Origin: Diplolepis rosae
Lineage: Eukaryota; Arthropoda; Insecta; Hymenoptera; Diplolepididae
Direction of reading: 5' to 3'
NCBI GenBank assembly: GCA_030998225.1
Contig: JAPYXD010000459.1
Coordinates: 1,178,001 to 1,242,000 of the forward strand
Length of the DNA: 64,000 nt
The notes under the pieces: model-generated
Database searches by the model: none
Told to the model about the DNA's origin: nothing
What the model saw: only the letters and a program-made list of their open reading frames with translations
In this document: one piece after another, positions 1 through 11,864 of the stretch
Position numbering within the stretch: the first letter of the stretch is position 1
Layout: each line of letters starts with the position of its first letter
Made by a program: the position numbers and the translations under genes

Positions 1-174
1 TTCAGAACAATAAATATGTTACTAATTCTATAGCATATTGATTTGAATCCATGATATACATGCTTTTGGAAAGAAATGTTTTTGATTCAATAGCATTTTT
101 TTCTTAGTGTATTCTATCTCAATACTTGTCGTTATAATTTTACTTCTGACTAATATACCTACATTTAAATAGTT

Positions 175-1179
175 TCGAAGGACATCGAGTCAAACTAGGC
201 TCGGTGCACAAACCACCCAGTAAGAAGGTATGAATTAAATTGAATCAAAAGTAGTTTGAATATGGGCGATTTTTCAACTCTTTTAATCCAAAGCAATACC
301 GTTTTTGAACGTAAACATTTCAATTCATTTTAGCGTTCTACACGTTTTGCTTGTTTCAATCCCGTCGAATACTGCGACGAAAAATGTACACGTTTTAATT
401 CTAGCAAGGGTGAAAGATTTGAAGTCAAGTTGATTCTGTTTAATCTCGTAAAGATACTTACAATATTAAAGACATTTTAATTCGTTTTTATGAGTCAAAA
501 TGTGAAAGAAAGTAATTCAATTAAATTACGTAGGATAACCTTAGAAGTTGAAGTCATTTTAATTTCATCCTGTGATTGGATTTGTGGAAGAAACTAATTC
601 TGTTGTTTCTCGTCGAAAATTGAAGGCAATTTAATTCGTTTTGACCACTGTAATGGCAGAAGTTTGAATTCTAATTAATTATTTTGAAAACTTGTTCTAA
701 ATTATTTAGATAAATTTCCTTAACAAATGCAATAGAGAAATAATAAATATGAAATTAATATATCTTAAATATATTTGTCAAATAATACAATAAACGTTAT
801 GTTTACTAAATATGAAAAAAAATGAAAGTGAAAAACTCTTGTAAAAATTAAATGCACATTGATTTAATCAATTCAAAATTGTACATAATTGAGAATAAAT
901 TTAATTCATAGATTAAAATGACGTGTAAACTTAACATGAATAAATAAACTTTTTTCTTTCCTTTTTGAGGCTAATTCTGTTCAATTCCGTTCCACTAAAG
1001 TGGTCCTTTTGACTACGTTTTAATCCCAATTCGGTAGGTGGATTTATTTCAATCCGTTTCTTTCACTTCTTTAATACTCTTCTGGATTGAAACGTAATTT
1101 TTAAAAACGGTATTGAATTGAATAGAATCCTTTCTATCTAATTTAATCCACACCTTCTTACCGGGCATTGGTCCTTCGA
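175..1179. mobile_element. TIR-bounded non-autonomous element, unclassified
   Basis: The ends are inverted copies: the left end begins TCGAAGGAC and the right end finishes GTCCTTCGA. Inside both ends the match resumes at a CC(A/C)GGTAAGAAGGT-type block followed by a TTAAATT-rich stretch, and again at an AATACCGTTTTT block. The interior repeats a TTTAATTCGTTTT-like word in several places. No coding capacity is seen and no clear target duplication was found, so the exact limits and superfamily are open. Confidence 0.5.
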
Positions 1180-1673
1180 GCCAGATTCTTTTCTAACAAT
1201 TTAGCATGTAAAACAAACCTTTCTTATAAATTCTGTGTTGTTCATGCAAATGCAGGAAACGCTATTCTCCGTAATAACAGAACTGTGAACAATATATCGT
1301 GTTTATCAGAACTCACTGAGAATATTTCTTTTCTTCTACTGCAGCCATCACGTTTCTATCAGCAGCGAATACTTCACACATTGAATTTTGTGCTGGATCC
1401 ACTTTATCTGGACATCAGCAGCGAGTAGTTTCATCGTTCAATTATGACCTCAACATTGCATTGGAATAAAGGACCATCACTTGAATTCAGGCTCAATGTT
1501 GACTGCTCTGCGCCACTCTGTGTTCGCCACAATCAAGTCACGTTACAATGACTTTACCCAAAACGTCGAATTTCTCATTCAAATGGAATTAAACTATCTG
1601 ACTGTTTAGTTTACATAAATTATTTCAAATTAGATAGCTGAGTTCGACATTTTTGACTCAATCCGCCTTTTTA
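1180..1673. other. Unassigned interval
   Basis: An 86-codon open frame starts in the end of the preceding element and runs into this interval. It shows no recognisable domain and is probably chance. Nothing else is supported. Confidence 0.4.
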
Positions 1674-1743
1674 GAGGAATGTTAGTTGGTTAGAGCAGTC
1701 GACCAGCAATCGAAAGACCCGGGTTCAAACTCGAGGCGCAGTC
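1674..1743 (+). pseudogene. tRNA-Ala-like pseudogene / SINE head
   Basis: This is a degenerate tRNA shape. It keeps a TTAGTTGGTTAGAGC A-box region, the anticodon arm GTCGA-loop-TCGAA with AGC at the anticodon position, and a GGGTTCAAACTC B-box region. The base before the anticodon is C where tRNAs have U, and the T stem is imperfect. It shares most bases with the better copies at 20337 and 62596. A TTAA-flanked MITE begins 57 bases downstream. Confidence 0.6.
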
Positions 1744-1799
1744 AAAATCATCTCTTTTTCTACAGAAAGATTTAAAATTCTTTAAATTTATAGTTTGCA

Positions 1800-2291
1800 T
1801 TAAGGCCATGTCCTAGGTGAGCCACGTGACCAACTTAGTCCTCGGATCGATATTTTTTTTGTCCACATTTAAAATTAAAAGTTAAAAGAAAGCGGAAAGA
1901 TTTTGGGAAAAGATTAATAAAGTAGAATTGAAAGTGTGAGTGAAAACGCACATTTAGGGAAACAAAAAATGTTTGTTATGAACTAATCAATCAAGCAATC
2001 TGCATTAGCATGACTGATCTTGCTAGATCGTGCGAATACAGAGTTTTATGGGGATGGTCAGTTTTCGCGCAACTATGTTTATTTATTGAAATTTTATTTT
2101 TACATTTATAAATATTTAGAACCAGATAAACCTTCTTTATTGTCTTTTATTCAATTTCCCTAAGTTTCACATCGATATCTTATTTCGTGTGGAAATGCAA
2201 CAGGCGATGAAAATTATCCATATATTATCCATACGATCGAAAAAAAAAATTAATTACTTGGTCACGTGGCCTACCTATGACATGGCCTTAA
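1800..2291. mobile_element. TTAA-flanked MITE (GGCCATG ends), copy 1
   Basis: TTAA lies at both edges. The left end runs GGCCATGTCCTAGG and then CACGTGACC; the right end is its inverted counterpart, GGTCACGTGG and then CATGGCC. A TTAA target and short TIRs are typical of piggyBac-like (or Kolobok-like) elements, so this is probably a deletion derivative. There is no transposase. Related elements are at 62372-63297 and 63551 onward, and a lone end is near 58492. Confidence 0.75.
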
Positions 2292-4137
2292 AATAAAATT
2301 CTTTTAAATAACCGCTATACATGCATCACATTTGTATTGTAAAAATATAGTAAAATCCAAAACATTTTTAAAAATGCACAGATATACACACATTCTGAGA
2401 TTTAAAAACTGAAGCTGTAGAATATTAAAACGAGTTTTAGGAAACGTACATAAACTTTTAAATTCTTTGAGATGGATTGGAGCATGAACAGTAAACGAAG
2501 TGGTTGGTAATTAGTCCGACTAGAACCGAGCAAAAATTGAGGAAAGGACGCGTGCCGTTGCAGCTGCACCTGTTTCTCCTCCTGCTTCTTGAGTGCACGC
2601 GTTCATAAATACAACGTGTGGAGATATATGTAGGTATATCCACCAGTGGCCCTTGAGTATGACCGACAGACCGATAAAAAGTTGCTTACGTCGATCGAAC
2701 TTGGGCGCAAAGGATGAGTTTCTTATTTCTTTCAGACTTTCATATATTACCAGAGGGAATAATACATACTCGTGTTCAGAAAAATTTCGAACAGAGCAAA
2801 TTACTGGTATAGCGGTTGCGGAATATGTTACTCAGTTTTTGCAATTTGTCGACATACATCCTTTTTATAAATTGTAATTTCTTTTACATCTAAACAAATA
2901 GATTGTTTCAATTTTAATCATATCACTTTAGTATTCCATTAAGGGGTATTATAGTTTAACCAGCCTTTTTTTACACTTTTCTTTAAAAATCATTAAACGA
3001 AGATCATTTAAATTGTTTTGATCAGAACTTTTTCTATATTTTTTTACATGTCTGAAACTTGAAAAAATTCGAATCTCAACTCATATGATTACGGCGCGAG
3101 CGAAGAAAATCTCCTAGACCCCCCACCCGGTTAACAATGTACTATTTATGCAATATTTTTCGTTCAGTAAGATTTTTGCCATCAGTAGTTCGGAAGCACT
3201 AATCGGCTCGTTGCCTATTCTTTCCCTTCTCCTGTATGAAATTATTTATTTGATCGGTCTCAAATTATATTAACAAGTAACTATATCCCGAGTCGAAATA
3301 AAAGTACTTTTTTTATCCCCCATAGTGCTGAATGAATCCTCCTTTAGATTTGTTTAGTCCTTAACATCCTCCTTGGATTCTCTTATGTTCTATTTAGTTC
3401 GATTTTAATTCTCGGTTAGTCTCTTTAAAATTTTAATAGTATTTTTCAAGTCCTCATTTACATCTCTACAAATCTCGTTAATATTTTAAGTCTGATTTTA
3501 ATCCTCTATAACGAATCAACAAATGCTTCGTAGATTCCTCATGAAGATATTTCGCAACACTTTGAAATAAACACGTCTCTGTATTCAAGGAGGATAAATT
3601 GGGTGAATTTTTTAACACAACTTTAAGTTTAAAAATACATTACATTACACTAGAATATGTTCAATAAATAGTAGGTCGTCTTTGAAAAAGTCTGTTCATG
3701 AGTTAGGGACTTTTACAAAATAACATATCCTTATGTTTTTGATGAAGCTTTGCAAATTTTCTAAAACCAATGAACTAATGTATATTAAAATATCAAATAA
3801 GGTAATACAATAAAATCCTTTTGGAAAATTTTATTGAAAGAATAGACCTTGCAAATTCACTTACTGTGCGAAATTTCTCGATCCCACTCACTCAATTTTT
3901 TGTCGAGTCTTTTTAACAACACAACGAGATTTTTAAATGGAAAGAGATGCTTTCAGCAAATTTTGTTACACATAAACCTGAACCCCATCCGAAACCTTAA
4001 TATTCGACTACTTTGCACTTCCAGTTGGTCAAATTTACAGGTAACCTCAAAATGGTCAATATTTTCATATGTAATCGGGCAATTTATCGTAAATAGAAAT
4101 ACAAGCAGCACTAATTTTTCACAGAAAAGTTTCGAAA
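2292..4137. other. Unassigned AT-rich interval
   Basis: Short open frames occur (for example 2593-2877 on plus) but none has a recognisable domain. Near 2941 there is a lone GGGGTATTATAGTTTAACC sequence resembling the TIR of the element at 38271-41372. The 3' part should contain the 5' end of the pogo-like element that follows, but I could not locate its TIR. Confidence 0.4.
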
Positions 4138-6666
4138 ATGTCAGATAAACGTTTAGGAAAGAAAAGGTACACCGATAATGATGTAGAAAATACTCTCGAC
4201 GACATCAATCAACATAAAATGTCCCTCGGGCAAGCCGCAGTGAAATATAACGTACCAAAAACAATATTACACATCATAAAAACAAGAAAAGTTCCACTGA
4301 AAAATAAACGTGGACTTGCGACGATCCTTTCTGCCCAGGACGAAGATAAAATTTTGGAGTGGGTTTTTTTCTGCTGCGATCAAAATTTTCCTGTCACAAA
4401 AGAGCTGCTTTTGAATTCCGCCCAAAAATACATTCGTGAACTTGGAATCCCTAATCCTTTCAAAGATGATCGACCAGGCAGCCATTGGTACGAAGCCTTT
4501 AAAAAACGGCATCCGCAATTAGTAATTCGAGTGGCTCAAAATTTGTCTTTGTCTCGTTCACATGCTACCCCGGAAAAGTTGCGACATTGGTTCCAAAAAG
4601 TCGAGCAATACTTGCCGCCAAAAAATCTTCTTTAAATTAATCCGTCTAGAATTTTCAATCTAGACGAAAGTGCGTTTTTCCCATGCCCTACAACCGGAAT
4701 GATTCTGACTCGTAAAGGCACGAAGGCAGTACATAAAATCATTAATGGAAACGAGAATGAAAACATAACGTTGCTATTTACAGCAAACGCTGCTGGAGAA
4801 ATGCCACCGCCTATGATATTATTCTGGTACACTATAATGCCACAAGCCATTACTAGAAAAATCCCTGACTCTTGGGTAGTTGGCAATGCTCAAACCGGAT
4901 GGATGACGTCAGAATTGTTTTTTTACTTATGTCACGAAATGCCTCGTCCTCTGGGCTCATGAAAAGAACATTGAATTTCCCATCATTCTTTGCACGTCAT
5001 ATATCCGCTGGTACAGCTTTGTAAACAAAATCACGTGGAACTCATATCGCTCTACCCAAACGCAAACCATGTCCTTCAGCCGCTTGACGTTGCGTTTTTC
5101 CACCCGTTGAAGAATGCGTGGAAGGAAGAAATTGAGGAATTTAAAAGAACCATCGGTTTTCAGCCATTTCAGAAGGAAGATTTTGCACCTATTCTCAAAA
5201 AAGCAGTGGACAAACTCAATGTTTGAGAGATCATGAAGAACAGTCTCGCAACCTGCGGTCTAGCCCTTTTTGCACTCAACAATTTCAATTACACTATTTT
5301 AGAGAACGAGTTCAATACCGCGAATGAAACTAACGTGTGTCAGTCTAGGGACATTTCTTCTGGGGAACATCGAAAAAATCTCGAAAATTTAGAGAATGTT
5401 ATGGGCGAATCTTTGCGAATGGAATTCGAACACAGCAATATTGCTGTTGAAAATGAGTGACTTTGTAGAATGTGTCTCCAATATAAGCAATTTTCTGCCG
5501 GGCGGGGAAGCAATATTGAATCTCTGCAAAATAGAAGCCAACAGCATAACCAAAATGATTTCGAGCCTCTTCCATTCAGAACGAAAATGACGTGGACATG
5601 GAATTGCAGCTAAACGATAATAACTTGAACATAAATATCGAAATAATTGATGCTGAAAATATCAAAGATTTCAATGCGACAAATAATTCAGTAATCGTTT
5701 TGCCCATAGAGAATTCGATATTACCTGACACGAATAAAACTACGAGTAATTCTTTAAACTTGGTTAATGCCACTCAAAAATAAGCCCCTATTAATGTGGA
5801 CGGAAATCAAGATGATAACGTCGTCAGCTTGAATAGTTCACATCTGCCTGATGGCGCTGATTTTGAAATCGTAGTCCCACAAGACAATAATGAAGAAAAC
5901 TTGACAAGAAATTCGGGCTCAGGAAAAGCTTTTGGTATAAACATATCATTATTTTGAAAAATTGCTCGATCTTACAATTAATACTTTATTATTCATCTTT
6001 TTATAATTTTTCAACACTGTTTTTCCATCCATCTGACCATTTTCTGCTTTTTTTTATATTCGAATTTAGTATACCGATCGACAACTTAATCACTATTACA
6101 TCTTTCTGTTATTTTACATTTCAGAAAAGAAATACAATGAGAATTCACAGGTACAAATACTGGCAAATGTTTCGTCCCCATTGAAGCGCTCTCTACCTTG
6201 GCCACCAGTGCTTAATCGTCCGATGCAAAAGAAGAAAAAATCGCAACCACCTATAGGTACTCTGGAACAGTGGAATAAATACTTCGAAATCAAAAAATAG
6301 GAAGAAGAAACTAAGATGAGAGATAAAATTGAGAAAAAGCAAATGCTCAAAGCAGCCCCGGCCCAGCGCGTTGCGCAAGTAGAAATTCGACATAGAATCC
6401 AAGACGAGAAGAAAGAAGCTAGACCTGCAGAAATTGCTCGAAAAAATCAGGAAAACACGACAAAAAAGAGAAAAATGAAGCAGCGAAGGCTGAGAGAGAA
6501 GCTGAAAAGAAACGAGAAGCGCAAGATAATGCAAAAAGGAAGAAAGCTAAAAATCAAGCTAAAAAATCACAATAAGCTCAGATAAAGGATAATAGAAAAA
6601 AGCCGCGTCGAGTTCAAAACGAAAGATAGTAAGACGAATATTATCAGATAGTGACACTGAGGAATA
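4138..6666 (+). pseudogene. pogo/Tigger-type transposase, degenerate
   Basis: The open frame from 4138 begins with a psq-like helix-turn-helix (residues ~10-60), followed by a CENP-B/Tc5-type DNA-binding domain (~65-150, with W-Y and F-K-R-H-P features). An in-frame TAA at 4633 interrupts it just before the DDE core. The core keeps the first acidic motif (FNLDES, near 4657) and the third (LQPLDVAFF, near 5070), but the central segment around 4960-5000 is frameshifted or deleted, so the second catalytic Asp is lost. Downstream pieces resemble the Tigger tail: a C-G-L-x-x-F stretch, a WPPVLNRP motif, a W-N-K-Y-F motif, a long K/E/R-rich coiled-coil-like region, and a final acidic SDSDTEE. A GT...AG intron of about 190 bp (about 5933-6124, pyrimidine tract before AG) would join the tail pieces. 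This is a DNA-cutting enzyme relic with no intact copy here. Confidence 0.85.
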
Positions 6667-6693
6667 AGGAATAGCAATATAATCTGGAACGTG

Positions 6694-6720
6694 TAATAAT
6701 AATAATAATAAAGTAATATA
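6694..6720. repeat. (TAA)n-like microsatellite
   Basis: A short run of AAT/TAA triplets lies just after the pogo tail. Confidence 0.8.
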
Positions 6721-6979
6721 ACAAATGAAACTTATGTACAGTAAATTGTTGAGAAATGGAAAAATATATTCATCTTATTTGGGTGTTCTTATTCATGTTA
6801 TGTCTCCTTGTTCAACCTTCCAACATTGTATATGTATTGTATATGTATATATTTAATTGCTGCTAATTATTTATTCACATTTATGTAATTGCAGAGGACT
6901 CATTTTTCAACCTATCGTTGTTACATATTATAAAATAACCATTCTAGTTGATAAACGTTCACGCAAGAAGCATTGAAAG

Positions 6980-7246
6980 ATCGTTCCATTACTGGGACAC
7001 TCGCGTTCCAAAATAGAGAAAAACCATGCCTATAATGTTCCACTACTGGGACACTTGCATACCTATTCGAAAAGTTGATTTTTGACTTACACAAGAATGC
7101 AATTTGAATTTTTCCACGCACCTTTTGCACGGAACAGAAAGATTTTTTATACTCGAAAAGAATTTTCCGCTTTGCATTTGTCGCTCTCTTGCTATATAAA
7201 ATGATGTGAGGAGGCGAAGCCTAATCGTTCCAGTACTGGGACCTTA
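6980..7246. repeat. Three copies of a GTTCCANTACTGGGAC near-palindrome
   Basis: The copies are near 6983, 7037 and 7229. Each is almost self-complementary around TACTGGGAC. They sit about 300-600 bp after the end of the pogo-like coding region, where subterminal transposase-binding repeats would be expected, but no matching set was found upstream of 4138. A binding-site role is inference. Confidence 0.55.
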
Positions 7247-7360
7247 TACCCAAAATTCAATGTATCCTAAAATTTATTTTACCTTAATTCATGTGACCGA
7301 ATTACTAATTACTCTAAGTTTTATATTTCTGATTGATCATTTGTTATCATTTCTATGCTT

Positions 7361-7632
7361 CTAAATCACCACTTAACCTTATTTTTATTTCCCCAAACCA
7401 TCATTTGTTATAATTTTTACATTTATGAATCAACATTCCACTTAAATCCTACTTCATGGACTTGACATGTTACAGAAAAACAATTTGACCTAAATATCAT
7501 CCGACCGAAAAATAATGACGCCTAATTCAAATTCGATGAAGTGGGATTTAGATGAAATGGTGATTCAGAAATATAAAACTCATAACTGAAGATGGTTTGA
7601 AAAAATAAAAATTAAGTTAAATGGTGGTTCGA
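7361..7632. repeat. Imperfect inverted repeat, ~100 bp arms
   Basis: The left arm (7361-7460) and right arm (7534-7632) are reverse complements with scattered mismatches and a ~70 bp spacer. Matching landmarks include CCAAACCATC with GATGGTTTG, and ATCCTACTTCAT with ATGAAGTGGGAT. It is non-coding and may be a foldback MITE. Confidence 0.7.
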
Positions 7633-9239
7633 GAATTTCGCAATTCCAAATCCATAAAAATTAAAAAATAAAATTCCCTCAGCAATACCAACATTTCTCG
7701 TAGCATTCAAAGAAATTTCGTTTTCTGGGATCATCTTTTTCAAATCTCCAAGCATGAAACTAAAAAACTGATTTCCATGTTCATATATATTTTGTAACAA
7801 ATTAAATTTTTAAAAAAGTGCTATATTCAAAACTCATATCTTCTCCCTCAAGTAAAGTATTATTGAAATACGCTTTAACTCCACTGGGTATGTTTGTGTC
7901 CAAAGTAAATAAAAAATTTCGTTTTCAAAATTTGGGAAATAGTAGAAAAGATAAAAATGAACGTAGATAGACTACTTTTGGTTTAGAAAATGAAAAAAGT
8001 TCAATTTCAGCAAAATATATCGGAAAATTTATTTTCATTGTCGAAACCAAGACCGAAACTAAAAATATCGGAGCAAAATTGACGAAGTTATGAGTATTTG
8101 AGCGTCCGTTGCTCCAGGCCGGGTTTCTATATATGTTAATTGTTGAAATTGCAGCTAATGTATCTGCATGTACTTTCAATGAAGGTTCTTTTGCTTTGTA
8201 AAGAAGGAAGAATTTTGAGTAGACAAATACAAAAAGATGCTCTAGATTATCTTGATAAAAGCTTTTTGCTTTATGGGCCTGGCATCGACGACTCTGTGTT
8301 AGTATAAAAAAATTATCGAGTTTTATTTCGAATTTTCTAGTGTGCAAAACTTTAAAGCGTTTTTCGTAAACTTTTTATTTTTGAAGTCCGTGTACATCAT
8401 AACTCAAAATCTACTGGATCAATGGTTTTAAAATTTTACACAGCACTTTTTCACATAATTCACCAGGTAACCCTGGGAGCTTTTTTTTTTAAATAATTAT
8501 TAATTTTACAATAACAAATTAGCTGATTTTTTTAGCGAAAATCGATTTTTTGGCTTCCAAGTGCTACGAAAAATTGAAAAATTGAAAAAAAAAATCCTTT
8601 CAGGGTTATCTCGAAAAACATCTCCTTTAACAAATGCATTTTGATTTTTTTGTTTCAGATGACTCTGTTGCGAGTTATGATGTACACCGCAAAACAACTT
8701 TTTTTCGAGGTGCCTCCGGAGACTCACTATCACTCGCTCAATTTTCAATATTTTGCGATGAAAATCAAGGAAAATATTGTTCAAATGTTGCATTACTATA
8801 TGCAAATTGAATGAATAAACTAACTCTATCAGTATCGCCAAAAAAAATTCTTAAAAACATGCCTTTTTTTCACCAAATTAATCCCCCCCCCCCCCCCAAA
8901 TATCACATGCCTTAAAGACGACTGGAAAACTCGAGAGAATTTTGCTTTTTTTCAGTCATCTTGATTTAGCTTTATAAATGATTACGGCAAGGAGGTAACT
9001 TGAAGGTAATAAAGTATGTACAAAAAGTACTTATTGAATCTCGGCAACTAAATGTTATAGCAATTACAAGATAGATATTGAGATTGCATTTGCCTACCCT
9101 TATACAAATTATTACCTTTCATTAAGTTTTCCTGGTAACGTCTTTCAATATGTAATAGTAATTGAATAGAATAAAATATTTTGCGAATAATAAAATTTGT
9201 TGCATTAGTTTCTGTTTTCCGTGCTATCGTAAATGGCTG
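7633..9239. other. Unassigned interval with homopolymer C tract
   Basis: No convincing gene. A minus open frame of 140 codons (7925-8347) has no recognised domain. Motifs near 8390 and 8670 (CATAACTC / GAGTTATGATGTACA) are partly inverse to each other, suggesting an old repeat. A run of about 16 C lies at 8882-8897. Confidence 0.4.
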
Positions 9240-9602
9240 ACACGTGAGCAATTACACACATACTTCGTGGCAGAACTCCGTCGAGGACTATTAGCGAGTA
9301 CGATGCGATAAATCTTACTCGATACGTATCTTTCGAACAGGCTGGATTTTTGTCATAGTCGAATCGCGTCGCGGTGAACGATATTTATTATGTGGAACGA
9401 TTCTCCGTGCATACGGAACCGGACCACGAGTTGAGAGAGAACCAGATTGCACGGTGTCGAAACAAATCTTACCTCGTCCTGGTTCACATCGACCATATAT
9501 AATCGACAGAATTTCAACGATCGTGCTTCCGTTTACCATTAAGGGGCTTCCCCACTCTTCAACTAACATTGCGACAATTTCAAACTGTCTCAAGATCCAC
9601 AT
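9240..9602. other. GC-richer unassigned segment
   Basis: This stretch is clearly less AT-rich than its surroundings and carries a 95-codon minus frame (9315-9602) without a recognised domain. It could be an exon or UTR of a host gene or a fragment of an unknown element. I cannot decide from sequence alone. Confidence 0.3.
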
Positions 9603-10059
9603 TGCGTTGCATCATTAAATGTAAAATACCATTTACCATTTGAAAGCATAGCATGAATGTAGATTAGGCGCAAATACCAGTGCAGAAAGATACCTAGGGG
9701 CCTTGTAGGGCTTTAGACAGTTTACTTTAGTTAAATTATCGTTATATTAAATTTAATAAAATTTTACATCATGCTCAAAGCACACTGCAAAAATGTTCAA
9801 AAATTAGCAACACCGAAGAGACAATTTTGGTTTAAATTAAGTCACCCAAAATATACATGCAAAAATAACATATTTCGCATAAAATGTTAAGTTACATGGT
9901 ACGAAAAAAAATTTCCACAATAAAAGGTTTTATTTTAGAAGGGAAAAAACGATTCTGGAAAGATTTTTATAATAATTTACAAAATAAAATTTGTTAATTA
10001 AATTTTAAATTAATAAAAAATTTTTTAATTGAGAATCGGAATTTGCAATAAAAAACAGA
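9603..10059. other. Unassigned AT-rich interval
   Basis: No gene, RNA or clear repeat is seen. Poly-A and poly-T rich tracts dominate from about 9900. Confidence 0.4.
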
Positions 10060-10260
10060 GGTTCCCATTTGAAATATCAAAGTTACCCCCCTTCCGCCCC
10101 CTCCATGGGGGTGTGAGGTAAGATTTTCCAGAATCGCTTCTCCCACTCGAAAATAAAAAGTTTTTATTGCAAACATTTTTTTCGGATGATGCATATTTTT
10201 TGAGATATTTCGATGTCTCAAGATAAAAAAACTCACCCCGTATAAAGGCCTTGTGTAAAC
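10060..10260. repeat. Dispersed repeat also present at 51793-51975
   Basis: The block with CAAAGTTACCC, the C-rich run and GGGTGTGAGGTAA matches 51908-51950 in direct orientation. The adjoining block GATGTCTCAAGATAAAAAA plus CACCCCGTATA is the inverse of 51793-51845. The two modules are therefore arranged differently in the two places. Confidence 0.65.
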
Positions 10261-10429
10261 TCTATTGCACAAAACTATTTCATCAACTTCTAAGTTGTTT
10301 TAAACCAGATCAAAAAGAAAAAATTGGTAGTTTCATGTAGTCGGTTCTTATTATTGTATATAGTCCAATAATTTCTACTTTATATATATGCAAATTAATA
10401 AACTAGAAATCTCGGAAAGATTGATTCAG

Positions 10430-10515
10430 GGCAACAAAACAAGATCCAACAAATAACCTTATCACAGCAACAAAATAATGTTGCATCAACGGCAACAATT
10501 TTACATATATAACGA
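10430..10515. repeat. CAACAAAA-word cluster
   Basis: Several CAACAAAA / TTGCATCAACG-type words are packed together, like the interiors of the MITEs at 52244 and 54485. No end sequences are visible, so this may be a remnant. Confidence 0.4.
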
Positions 10516-11864
10516 AAATGCTCAACAGTATCAATTTCTTGTGATTGAAATTTTTTTCTCTATTTTTTCGAGTGTTAAAGATAAAAATGCAGTTAACTAT
10601 GTTATTTACATGATTGCTTTACGTTAAATAAGTCGTATATTTATAAACGAAAAAATAATAAAAAATATGATCAGATAAGTGTTTGTAACGGAATAAAATT
10701 TTGCAGGAGTTGACAATACGAGAATTTTGAAGTGTGTGTGCGGTTATATGTTCACAAATGCACATTGTTGTTAGTTGGGTTGGTGGCCGGGGTCGGTGCA
10801 ATCCTGACTCGTGTTCCGAGTTTAACGATTATTGCGCAATAAATATCTCCAGTCCACCTGTACTGCCCTCGCTTTTACCACGACAAGAGCAACCCTGCAC
10901 GAGGATGTCAGGCAAGAACGTGCAACTCGCCATTCTGCTACTAGAACGAAACAGTAAAAGCGAACAGAACGGGTTATTGTTTTACACCAGCCGTAAAAGC
11001 TGCCGAATAAAATTATAGTAGCATTGCGTCCCCAGGTTTGCTTCGAGTGAATCTCCTTAATTTTCTACACATTGTATTCTTCATGACCTCCTAAATCAAT
11101 TGCAGAAACAGTTTTTTATGTCAAATTTTGTTTATGTCATTCACTTTATTATCTTACACTGTTATATAGAATAAAATTTTATACATAGCAAAGTTAAAAC
11201 ATTTAAATTTTTACAAGTAAAGAGCTCAAAAGATAAGTCAAAAGTTATATCACCAATTAATTAAATAACACGGGATTAGGATGAAGTTTCTGCGGCGGAA
11301 ATTTAAACAAGTCTAGATAAGAAAGCGTGCATTGAAAAGTATACTTTTTAACCAAAGTCTTAATTTAAGCCTGAAATTCGGCTGATTTTAAGATGTGACA
11401 TAAACTAGACTATTTGAAAAGGACCAAGAAATTATGCTCTATTTGCTGTTTATTTTGTGGGTAAACAAAATAATGGAAACGAAATTTATTAATATAGTGT
11501 TACATTTTTTTTATTAATTACAACATATTAGTTTCCGGCCTGCGTAAAAATTGGCTTAAATTCTAATTTATCAATAAACGGCAAACATTTAAAAAAAAAT
11601 AATTTCTTTACCTATGTTTTAGTTACTTTTATTGTTATATTTAAACTAATTATTATTATTTCGCAAAACGCCTACGTAAGCCGAAAAAGGATCAATTTAC
11701 GAACATTGTTGTATAATTTTTATTGAAATCGGTTGTGAATTGATGGAGATAACTGGCGTACCGCGTTTTAAAAAAAAGCTTTTTCGAGAGAAACGCCTTT
11801 GAATTTTTTGCATGCATTTCTCCAACAAATCAAATTTAATTTTTGAATCAAATTTTTATTCATA
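10516..11864. other. Unassigned interval
   Basis: A moderately GC-rich block at 10730-11040 carries a 94-codon plus frame without a known domain. The rest is AT-rich with no feature I can support. Confidence 0.35.

Noticed and set aside
7925..8347. 140-codon minus-strand frame
   Set aside because: No recognisable motif, AT-rich codon use as expected by chance, no supporting context.
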